From Flavobacteriaceae bacterium PS02334 (GTDB lineage: Bacteria; Bacteroidota; Bacteroidia; Flavobacteriales; Flavobacteriaceae), in NCBI GenBank assembly GCA_029959295.1, contig JASCOH010000003.1, positions 62,001 to 126,000 on the forward strand: a stretch of 64,000 nucleotides of DNA, given 5' to 3'. Positions 24,753-32,869 of this stretch are shown here, piece by piece. The translations under genes and the position numbers were made by a program. The notes beneath the pieces are model-generated. The model was not told the origin of the DNA. It saw only the letters and a program-made list of their open reading frames with translations, and searched no databases. Positions within the stretch are counted from its first letter, which is position 1, and every line of letters begins with the position of its first letter.

Positions 24753-27700
24753 TTAATTTTTATCATAAAGCCAAACTCGCAACAAAGATAGCAATTGATC
24801 AACGTCTACGGGTTTTGTAATGTAATCGGAAGCGCCTGCATTGATACATTTTTCGCGGTCGCCAGTCATGGCTTTTGCGGTAACTGCAATCACGGGCAGG
24901 TTTTTATACTTGCTGTTGCTCCTGATTCTCGAAGCAGTTTCATAACCGTCCATATTTGGCATCATCATATCTAATAAAACAACGTCGGTTTCCGGATTTT
25001 CTTCTAGGACTTTCAAGGCTTCTTTTCCGTCAATTGCAGTAATTACGTTCATTTTCAAGACTTCAAGGGCTTTGGTCAAAGAATAAATATTGCGCACGTC
25101 ATCATCGACAACCAAAACGGTTTTGCCATTTAAAATGTTGTTTAGCGAATGTAATTTTTTATAGTTATCCTTTTTGCCCTCTGGCGTTTTATTTTCTTCG
25201 ACAAGGTGTAAGAAAAGCGAAACTTCATCCAGCATTCTTTTATACGAATGAGCCGTTTTCACTACGATGGAATCAGCATATTTCTTGATTTTCACTTCTT
25301 CCTGCATCGATAAGCTTTTTCCGGTAAAGACAATTACCGGAAGATTTTCAAGTCCTGGATTTCTCTTTATTCCGTCTAAAATTTCATAAGCCTGCTTGTC
25401 TGGAATTCCCATGTCAAGAATCACGCAGTCGACGTTTTCCTTCTGAAGCGCATTTACGCCGTCTTCAACTTCGCTCTTGATTTCAGAATTGATATTATAA
25501 GTTTCTAAGAAAAATGCAAGTGCTTTGGCATGTTTTGGATTGTCTTCAATGATCAGCACTTTCTGGGAATCTTTATTTATAATTTTTTCAATTCGCTTGA
25601 AAATATCTGGCATCTGCTCAAAAGCGACCGGCTTGTCCAAGAAATTTATGGCTCCTTTCAACAAGCTTTCTTGTTTTAATTTGTGGGAAGACATAATGTG
25701 AACCGGAATGTGCTTGGTTTGTGAGTTGCTCTTCAATTCTTCCATTACTTCCCAGCCACTTTTTATTGGCAATTGAATATCAAGCAAAACGCCAATTGGT
25801 TTGTAAATCAACGCTAAATTCAACGCCAAATCACCACGGACAGAAACAACTCCTTTATAACCGCGTTTTCTCGTGAATTCTAGCAATGATTTTGCAAAGC
25901 TGGTATCGTCTTCCACAATCAATATCACCTTATCATTTTCAGCAATAGCATCTCTGTCGTCTGGCACATCTTCAGGAATAGATTGGCTGATATATTTATC
26001 CTTAGCTTCAGCGTTTTTAGGCTTTTCTTCGATTTCTAGGTAAGAATTCGAACTGCTTTCAAGAGGCTGTGAAACCGCAGTTCCGATAACTGGGATGCAA
26101 AGCGTGAATTCGCTGCCTTCATTTACAGTACTTTTCAGGGTAATTTCACCTCGAAGTAATTTTGCTAATTCGCGGCTGATTGAAAGTCCCAAGCCAGTGC
26201 CGCCATATTTGCGTTTCGTTGAACCGTCAGCCTGCTGGAAAGCTTCAAAAATCAAAGGCTGTTTCTCACGCGGAATCCCGATTCCTGTATCTTTTACACT
26301 AAAACAGATAATTTTTTCATCTGTTGGATGCGGGGCAACTTCCAAAGTCACAGATCCTTTTGAGGTAAATTTTATTGCATTTGAAACTAGATTTTTTAAA
26401 ATCTGTTCCAAGCGCATTTTATCTGTTTTGATAGCTAAAGGCGCATTATTATTGATGATCTTAAATTCAATATTTTTATCTTTTGCCACTTCATTGAACA
26501 AATCTTTCAAGCTGTCAGTGACTTCTTTTGTGGAAATATCTAAGAATTCAAGTTCCATTTTTCCAGCTTCGATTTTAGAAAGATCTAATATTTCATCAAT
26601 CAATCCTAGAAGCCCGTTTCCAGAGCTCTGGATTACTTTTGCGAACTCAATCTGTTCGTCGTTCATGTTTTGGTCGTTGTTTTCAGAAAGCAGTCGGCTC
26701 AATAATAATATTGAATTCAAAGGCGTTCTCAACTCATGCGACATATTTGCTAAAAACTCTGATTTATAGCGTGTTGTAAGTTCTAAATCTTCAGATTTCT
26801 TTTGGATTTCAGAATTTTTCTCTTCTAATAAAACACTTCTTTCTGCTAATTCTTCGTTGGTTTGCTGTAGCTCTTCCTGCTGTACTTTCAATTCTTCTTC
26901 AGAAGCTTGCAATTTTTCTGTCTGCGTTTCAAGTTCCGCATTCATGCTTTCTAATTCGCTGTGCTGCATTCTTAATTCTTCTGATTGCGCTTCAGTTTCT
27001 TCCAGCAATTCTTGAACACGCTTTCTATTCAGTGCTGCCTTTATGGCAATGCCGATATTATTTCCTACAGCCGCTAAAAATTGCTTTTCACGTATAGAAT
27101 ATTTCTTTGTAGTTGCCAATTCAATAGCACCGCCGACTTTATCATCAATAAGCGGAAATGCAATGACATGAGAAGGTTTTACTTCACCCAAAGCATAAGA
27201 AATTTTTATATCATCATCAGACAATTCTTGCAATTCAAGCATTTTTCCTGAAGCTACAGATTGACCAATAAGTCCTTCGCCAATGTTGAAACGTTCTCTC
27301 TTTTTATCATGAATATAGCTGTAGCTCGCTTTTGCATGCAATTCGTGTCCTTCCAGCAAATACAAAACTCCCGCATTGCTGTTGGTATAATCTGCTAGAT
27401 ATTCAATTGTGTCTTTTGTCAGTTGCTCTAGGCTTTTCTCGCCAATCATGACATTGTTCAATCGTGCAATTCCGGCTTGGAGCCACTCATTGTCAGAAAG
27501 TAATTTAAAGGAATTTTCTAGCGAAGATGCCATATTGTTAAGTGAATAAGCAATACTACCTAAAGTATCACTTTCACTATTATCTATTCTGATGGTATAA
27601 TTTCCCTGAGAAATTTGGGTCGCAATGCTTCCGATCACTCTGATTCTTTCCGCAGTTTCTTCATCTTTTGCCTGAAGCTCTTTTTGCAGTTTCATGCGCT

Positions 27701-28319
27701 CATTAAAATCTTTCAAAATCCTCATAAAAAATACAAGGCTGATTATAAGTGAAATAATTGCAGCGAATATGATTAAAATTACACTATAAGAAGCATAATT
27801 ATTTGATTCTGAAGAGCGTTCTGTCAAAAGGCGCTGTTCTTCCCTTTCCATGCGCCTTAAAATCAATTTTGAATCATCCATGATTTTTTTGCCCATGTCA
27901 AGATCATCGGCCAAGGTCAGTTTGCCCTCTATTTTATCATTGATTCTTTCATCAAGATATTTGAAAAAAGCTGATTTCAAAGGACGCAATTCGTTTATAG
28001 AATTTTGCTGCGCCTGATTATCAACAGTAAGTTTTTCAACTTTTTCAAAATAATCGTCGGCCAATTCTTCCTTGCTGTCATATTCTTGGAGAAAATCTTT
28101 TCGGCCAGTCACTAAAAAACCCCGCATGCTGGTTTGCGCATCGACCATTGTGGCGCCTCCGGCATTTAGGTTGTAAATAACTTCTTGCGTGTGGTTTACC
28201 ATGCTATTGCTTCCTAAAAGGCTTTGTATGCTCAAATAAGAAGCTGTGGAACTCACGATTAATATCAATAGCGAAACGCCAAAACTGATTAATAAGTTTC
28301 TTTTAAAATTTCCGTTCAT
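24753..28319 (-). CDS. CHASE3-HAMP-GAF hybrid histidine kinase with three receivers
   Basis: 1188 residues. Order: membrane helix (about 9-30), CHASE3 sensory domain (about 40-175), second membrane helix (about 175-200), HAMP (about 200-270), GAF (about 285-430), a long Glu/Gln/Leu coiled coil (430-520), HisKA with the His in SHELRTP, HATPase (about 630-745, with DTGIGIP and GTGLGLSI), then three receivers (about 805-925, 930-1045 and 1068-1180). All receivers keep their acceptor Asp. Glu/Gln-rich coiled coil and HAMP would suit methylation by the neighbouring CheR. It lies nine bases after the receiver-kinase gene. Confidence 0.93.
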   Translation of the reverse strand: MNGNFKRNLLISFGVSLLILIVSSTASYLSIQSLLGSNSMVNHTQEVIYNLNAGGATMVDAQTSMRGFLVTGRKDFLQEYDSKEELADDYFEKVEKLTVDNQAQQNSINELRPLKSAFFKYLDERINDKIEGKLTLADDLDMGKKIMDDSKLILRRMEREEQRLLTERSSESNNYASYSVILIIFAAIISLIISLVFFMRILKDFNERMKLQKELQAKDEETAERIRVIGSIATQISQGNYTIRIDNSESDTLGSIAYSLNNMASSLENSFKLLSDNEWLQAGIARLNNVMIGEKSLEQLTKDTIEYLADYTNSNAGVLYLLEGHELHAKASYSYIHDKKRERFNIGEGLIGQSVASGKMLELQELSDDDIKISYALGEVKPSHVIAFPLIDDKVGGAIELATTKKYSIREKQFLAAVGNNIGIAIKAALNRKRVQELLEETEAQSEELRMQHSELESMNAELETQTEKLQASEEELKVQQEELQQTNEELAERSVLLEEKNSEIQKKSEDLELTTRYKSEFLANMSHELRTPLNSILLLSRLLSENNDQNMNDEQIEFAKVIQSSGNGLLGLIDEILDLSKIEAGKMELEFLDISTKEVTDSLKDLFNEVAKDKNIEFKIINNNAPLAIKTDKMRLEQILKNLVSNAIKFTSKGSVTLEVAPHPTDEKIICFSVKDTGIGIPREKQPLIFEAFQQADGSTKRKYGGTGLGLSISRELAKLLRGEITLKSTVNEGSEFTLCIPVIGTAVSQPLESSSNSYLEIEEKPKNAEAKDKYISQSIPEDVPDDRDAIAENDKVILIVEDDTSFAKSLLEFTRKRGYKGVVSVRGDLALNLALIYKPIGVLLDIQLPIKSGWEVMEELKSNSQTKHIPVHIMSSHKLKQESLLKGAINFLDKPVAFEQMPDIFKRIEKIINKDSQKVLIIEDNPKHAKALAFFLETYNINSEIKSEVEDGVNALQKENVDCVILDMGIPDKQAYEILDGIKRNPGLENLPVIVFTGKSLSMQEEVKIKKYADSIVVKTAHSYKRMLDEVSLFLHLVEENKTPEGKKDNYKKLHSLNNILNGKTVLVVDDDVRNIYSLTKALEVLKMNVITAIDGKEALKVLEENPETDVVLLDMMMPNMDGYETASRIRSNSKYKNLPVIAVTAKAMTGDREKCINAGASDYITKPVDVDQLLSLLRVWLYDKN

Positions 28320-28327
28320 ATCGTATT

Positions 28328-29542
28328 TTAAATTGGGGAAAGGGGTAATATAATTATAAAACTTGAACCTACCCCGAATTGGCTTTTCGCGGTAATCAAG
28401 CCGTTGTGTTTTTCGACAATCTTTTTTGCAATGGCAAGGCCGATTCCGGTACCTTCATAAGCATTTCGGTCATTCAGGCTTTGGAAAATTATAAAGATTT
28501 TGGAAAGATATTTTTCGTCAAATCCAATTCCGTTGTCTTTTACCGTAATTCTGCAGAATTTGCCGGAAGGAGAAACTTCGCTTTCAAAGTCTTTTTCTGC
28601 AATTATTTCAGCGCTGATTTCTATTTCTGGAGGCAGGTTTTGTTTTGAAAACTTAAGCGAATTTCCAATAAGATTTTGGAAGAGCTGTCGCAGTTGGCTT
28701 GCAATTCCACTAATTACGGGCAGGTCTTCCACTTTGATCATGGCGCTTTTTTCTTCCACCAAATAGTCAAAGTCTGACAAAACTTCGCTGAGTATTTCGT
28801 TTAAATTTGTTTTTTTAGGTACGACATCCGAAGAAAGCCTAGAATATTCAAGCAAGTCTGTAATCAGCTTGTTCATCCTTTCAGACGCATTTATCGTTCG
28901 GTTTACATAATCTAAAGCTTTAGGATCTTCTTTTAAGTAGTTCTCCCTTATGAGTTTAATGAAAATTTCAATCTTCCGAAGCGGTTCTTTTAAATCATGA
29001 GAAACTACCCAAGAAAACTGCTGTAGTTCATGGTTGCGCAATTCCAGCTCTTCGTTTTTCTTTACCAATTCCTTGGTGCGCTCGATGACCTTGATTTCTA
29101 GGTTTTGTTGAGCTTCCTTCCTGATATCAATTTCTTTGGATAAGAGATCTCGGATGTTTTTTAATTCTTTTTGCTGTTCGTATAATTTAAGGAACGTTTT
29201 TACCTTTAAAATCAGCAAGTCAGGATCTACAGGCTTAGTAATATAATCGACGCCGCCCGTTTCATATCCTCTTGAAATATATTTCTTTTCTTTGTTGATT
29301 GCTGATAAAAACAAAACAGGAATGTCTTTTGTGCGATTGCTTCCAGCCAATGTTTCTGCTACTTCAAAGCCATCCATTCTAGGCATTTGAACATCCATGA
29401 TGATTAAAGAATAATCTTTTTTGAGAATTATTTTCAAGGCTTCTTCTCCAGAAGTCACCGCATCGCACTCAAGGCTGTGCAGTTCGAGTATTTTTTTTAA
29501 GGCGACTATATTTGCCCTTATATCATCAACAATTAGTATCAT
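28328..29542 (-). CDS. Receiver-histidine kinase (REC-HisKA-HATPase)
   Basis: 404 residues, soluble. An N-terminal receiver (1-120) has the acceptor Asp in IIMDVQMPRMDG and Lys in 'YITKPVD'. A coiled coil follows (about 125-170), then HisKA with the His in SHDLKEPLRKIE and HATPase (about 270-400) with DNGIGFDE and GTGIGLAIAKK. The kinase can thus take a phosphate on its receiver and issue another, so it may be an intermediate in a phosphorelay. It starts three bases after the neighbouring receiver gene and ends nine bases before the hybrid kinase, so the three genes are co-transcribed. Confidence 0.9.
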   Translation of the reverse strand: MILIVDDIRANIVALKKILELHSLECDAVTSGEEALKIILKKDYSLIIMDVQMPRMDGFEVAETLAGSNRTKDIPVLFLSAINKEKKYISRGYETGGVDYITKPVDPDLLILKVKTFLKLYEQQKELKNIRDLLSKEIDIRKEAQQNLEIKVIERTKELVKKNEELELRNHELQQFSWVVSHDLKEPLRKIEIFIKLIRENYLKEDPKALDYVNRTINASERMNKLITDLLEYSRLSSDVVPKKTNLNEILSEVLSDFDYLVEEKSAMIKVEDLPVISGIASQLRQLFQNLIGNSLKFSKQNLPPEIEISAEIIAEKDFESEVSPSGKFCRITVKDNGIGFDEKYLSKIFIIFQSLNDRNAYEGTGIGLAIAKKIVEKHNGLITAKSQFGVGSSFIIILPLSPI

Positions 29543-29545
29543 AGC

Positions 29546-29968
29546 TTATAAGGGCTGAGTGGTTTGATTAGGTAATTCTGAACTTAAAATATCTTTTAAT
29601 TTATTGCACAATTGCCAATAATCATCAGGTTTTACAATATATCCGATGGCGCCATTTTCAAAACATTCTTTTTGATATTCTGAAAATGAAGACGTCGAAT
29701 ACATCATTATGGGAATTGGCTTGAGTTTTTCTGATTTTTTGATTTCCTTGAGGCAGTCGATGCCATTCATTTTTGGCATATTTACATCCATAAAAACCAA
29801 ATCAGGAATCAAGCTATTTTCTGAATGTAATTTTTCTAAAGCATCGATGCCATTATTGGCGCTCAAATATAAAATGGTGTCATCTGCCTCAGCGAGAGCG
29901 TCTTTAAATAGAAGCTGATCGTCATAATCGTCATCCACCAAGAGTATGGTTTTAATTTTATTGGTCAC
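29546..29968 (-). CDS. Receiver-only response regulator (Rcp1-like), GTG start
   Basis: 140 residues. The reading frame can only begin with GTG at 29968; no in-frame ATG is upstream, though an out-of-frame ATG overlaps the GTG. It is a single receiver: acidic pocket DDDYDD at about 12-17, acceptor Asp in LVFMDVNMPKMNG and Lys in 'YIVKPDDYW'. The form resembles the Rcp1/SLR-type regulators of bacteriophytochrome-like kinases. First gene of the signalling operon, three bases before the receiver-kinase. Confidence 0.85.
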   Translation of the reverse strand: MTNKIKTILLVDDDYDDQLLFKDALAEADDTILYLSANNGIDALEKLHSENSLIPDLVFMDVNMPKMNGIDCLKEIKKSEKLKPIPIMMYSTSSFSEYQKECFENGAIGYIVKPDDYWQLCNKLKDILSSELPNQTTQPL

Positions 29969-30117
29969 ATTACAAATTTTAAGGTACAGCTTTACTTTTT
30001 TGGAATGCGATAAACGAGCTCTTCCGTGTTTGGTATTGTAAAAATAAGAACTTTTCTTTCTTGAAAGCTTACTTTAACAAGCAAATATATTAACAGGAAA
30101 AACTTTAATGTTATATC

Positions 30118-30157
30118 AAAAAGGCAAAACATTATATAATTACAATGTTTTGCCTTT
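30118..30157 (-). terminator. Terminator of the outer-membrane barrel gene
   Basis: Stem AAAGGCAAAACATT / AATGTTTTGCCTTT with a 10-nt AT loop; on the minus strand a T-run follows. It lies just after the stop codon of the barrel gene. Confidence 0.8.
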
Positions 30158-30179
30158 AAAAAAAATTATGTCTGCAAGC

Positions 30180-31088
30180 TTATTTTCCGAAGCTATATCT
30201 AATTCCGACGTTTACACCCACACCGCCGACGTTCACATATTGTGTTGGAATTTTTCTTGGCGCATTTGGGTCGCTATTTTCTGTATAGCTGTCTTCAAAT
30301 TCAAATTTCTTTTCATTCATTGGAAGATCAGCCAATTGCTGTCCTGGAACTAAGAAAGAAGCACCGCTTGCATTGTTAACAGCCGTAGTTTCATATTTTT
30401 TAATCTCTGCAGATTTACTCTTAATGCTTAAATTTTTAAATTCTACTTCACCAAAAATTTGAAGTTTTGGTCCTACCGGATAAGTAACACCAATTGCGCC
30501 CGCAAAACCTACGCTGAATTTAGATTCTACTTCAGTTTCAGCATTGACACGAACATCTGTTCCTGGCCCTGCGGCGTTTGTTGCATTTGCTTCTGTCTCA
30601 ATATGCAATTTCCCAGCAGCCGGAATTAAAAGTCCGATTCTTGCATAAGGATTTAGCTTTGCAAAAGCTGGCGTAAGGTAAATTGCTGGCATTACGTCAA
30701 GACCTCTCAAATAAGCTGTTTCTTTTGACTGCATTAAGGGACTCGTCAGTTTTCCGATTGTTCTTTCGCTTCCATCAAAATAATTTAGGCCAATTTCTGC
30801 TCCGATATAGGGATTGAACATATAGCCAAAAGTAAGATTTCCCTTAAAACCGCCACCTAAAGTTCCTGCAAGTGATTTCACATTTGTCTTTCCATCTGCG
30901 CCAACAGTGACATCCGTCGATTGCTGGATCATCGTCAACCCATTCGGATCGGCATTATTAAATTCCGTTTTTCCAGATTCAGTAACCAGTCCAAGACCAC
31001 CGCGAATATAAAATTCTTGGGCATTGCTTTTTGTGCTTGCTGCCAACGCTAAAACTAGCGAAAAGCATAAAAGACCTGACTTTTTCAT
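30180..31088 (-). CDS. Outer-membrane beta-barrel protein, 302 aa
   Basis: Signal peptide about 1-23 (ending Ser-Asn-Ala-Gln). The mature part alternates short amphipathic strands with Gly and aromatics (FYIRGGLGLVTESGK, FGYMFNPYIGAEIGLNYFDG, 'YARIGLLIPAAGKLHIE') and ends in GVNVGIRYSFGK, an aromatic-rich last strand. It resembles an OmpW/OmpA-like 8- to 10-stranded outer-membrane barrel. No specific ligand is known. Monocistronic with its own terminator. A possible -33/-7 promoter is not clear. Confidence 0.75.
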   Translation of the reverse strand: MKKSGLLCFSLVLALAASTKSNAQEFYIRGGLGLVTESGKTEFNNADPNGLTMIQQSTDVTVGADGKTNVKSLAGTLGGGFKGNLTFGYMFNPYIGAEIGLNYFDGSERTIGKLTSPLMQSKETAYLRGLDVMPAIYLTPAFAKLNPYARIGLLIPAAGKLHIETEANATNAAGPGTDVRVNAETEVESKFSVGFAGAIGVTYPVGPKLQIFGEVEFKNLSIKSKSAEIKKYETTAVNNASGASFLVPGQQLADLPMNEKKFEFEDSYTENSDPNAPRKIPTQYVNVGGVGVNVGIRYSFGK

Positions 31089-31232
31089 AGTTGTAAAGAT
31101 TTTTTGATTTATTGTTTTGAAGTTTATTTTTCCTTGTAAGGTATATCTTAAAATTACGGAAAAATGTTCGAAAACCTTATCGTGATTAAGGAAATCTTAA
31201 CAATGAAGAAAAATAGTATGGAATATTTAAAA

Positions 31233-32750
31233 TTACTCTACAATATAGGAAGGATCATCGATAATGTTGATGTCGATAATTGCTTCAGCATTTTTTAAAA
31301 GCGCAATGCAATCCGGACTCAGATGGCGCAGGCGAACGGTCTTATTTATTTTGTGGTAGCGCTGTGTCAAAGCATTTAGCGCTTCAATCGCAGACATATC
31401 AGAAATTCGGCTTTCCTTGAAATCAATCACAATTTCATCAGGATCATTTTCCATATCAAATTTCTCAGCAAAAGTTGCTACGGAACCAAAAAATAGCGGT
31501 CCGAAAATTTCATAATGCTTCACTCCTTTTTCATCAATAAATTTTCTAGCCCTGATTCTTTTGGCATTGTCCCAAGCGAAAACCAAGGCGGAAATTATAA
31601 CTCCAATCAAAACAGCAAGTGCTAAATTATGTAGAAAAACAGTAATTAATGTGACCGTAATCATGACAAAAACATCTGACTTAGGCATTCTCTTGAACGT
31701 TTTCAAGCTTGCCCATTCAAAAGTTCCTGCGGCAACCATTATCATTACTCCGGTCAGCGCAGCCATTGGAAGCTTGCCGATAACTGGCGCTCCGACAAGG
31801 ATAATCAGCAATATAGTTAGTGAAGCGATAATTCCCGAAAGTCGCGCTCTTGAACCTGCAGAAAGGTTTACCAAAGTTTGCGCAATCATCGGACAGCCTC
31901 CCATTCCGAAAAAGAAACCGTTGGCAATATTTGCAGTTCCCTGCGCTATACATTCTCTGTTGCTGTTTCCTTTTGTGGCTGTAATTTCGTCTACAAGATT
32001 TAATGTGAGCAAGCCTTCAGTCAAGCCAACGCCCGCCATTACAAGCGCATACGGAAAAATAATCTGTAAGCTCTCTAATGTAAATTGAATTTGTGGAATA
32101 TGAAAAGGAGGAAATCCGCCGCTGATGGAAGCAATGTCATTGACTTGCTTGGTTTCGATTCCAAAGCCAATTACGATTCCGAAAACGATCAAAATTGCTA
32201 CTAGAGAAGACGGAATTGCTTTTGTAATCTTAGGAAAAAGTACAACTATTGCAACAGTTAAAGCTACTAATGAAGCCATAATTAATAAGGGCGTTCCTGA
32301 AAGCCAATCATTATTATTTCCTTTAAATTGTTCTAATTGCGATAAGAAAATCACGATTGCTAATCCGTTTACGAAACCATACATTACAGATTGCGGTACG
32401 AGCCTTATGAATTTCCCGAATTTTAAAAGCCCGACGATAATCTGGATTACTCCGGCCAAAGCGACTGCTCCAAAAACATATTCTAATCCGTGAGATTTCA
32501 TTAAAGCGATAAGCACGATAACGGTTGCTCCTGCGCCGCCAGAAATCAATCCAGGCCTTCCGCCAAAAATTGAAGTGATCAATCCCATGATAAAAGCGCC
32601 ATATAATCCTACCAAAGGAGGAAATCCTGCCAAAATCGCAAACGAAAGCGACTCCGGAATCATGGTCATTGCAACCGTAAAGCCCGCAAGAATTTCAGTC
32701 TTGTAGTTTACCTTTTGGGAGAAATCAAATAAGGCCGTCAGGTTTTTCAT
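31233..32750 (-). CDS. SulP family anion transporter with STAS domain
   Basis: 505 residues, with ten to fourteen hydrophobic helices of the SLC26/SulP fold (about 15-390), including the GFPPLVGLYGAF, FFGMGGCPMIAQTLVNLSAGSRARLSG and 'AALTGVMIMVAAGTFEW' segments, and a C-terminal STAS domain (about 405-500; DFKESRISDMSAIEAL). Relatives carry sulfate, bicarbonate, chloride or dicarboxylates; none of the substrate can be read here. The N-terminal segment is normal. Transcribed alone, with no terminator recognised between it and the barrel gene downstream. Confidence 0.9.
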   Translation of the reverse strand: MKNLTALFDFSQKVNYKTEILAGFTVAMTMIPESLSFAILAGFPPLVGLYGAFIMGLITSIFGGRPGLISGGAGATVIVLIALMKSHGLEYVFGAVALAGVIQIIVGLLKFGKFIRLVPQSVMYGFVNGLAIVIFLSQLEQFKGNNNDWLSGTPLLIMASLVALTVAIVVLFPKITKAIPSSLVAILIVFGIVIGFGIETKQVNDIASISGGFPPFHIPQIQFTLESLQIIFPYALVMAGVGLTEGLLTLNLVDEITATKGNSNRECIAQGTANIANGFFFGMGGCPMIAQTLVNLSAGSRARLSGIIASLTILLIILVGAPVIGKLPMAALTGVMIMVAAGTFEWASLKTFKRMPKSDVFVMITVTLITVFLHNLALAVLIGVIISALVFAWDNAKRIRARKFIDEKGVKHYEIFGPLFFGSVATFAEKFDMENDPDEIVIDFKESRISDMSAIEALNALTQRYHKINKTVRLRHLSPDCIALLKNAEAIIDINIIDDPSYIVE

Positions 32751-32821
32751 AGGAAGAATTGGGAAATCAATTGATGCGCAAAAGTAGTTATATATTTAAA
32801 AGCTTTTATATTCTGATAAAA

Positions 32822-32853
32822 TAAAAAAAGCCTCCAGAACGGAGGCTTTTTGC
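32822..32853 (-). terminator. Terminator of the phosphoesterase gene
   Basis: Stem AAAAAGCCTCC / GGAGGCTTTTT (32824-32834, 32840-32850) with a 5-nt loop and T-run on the minus strand. Confidence 0.85.
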
Positions 32854-32869
32854 ATAATCAAATCTGCGA

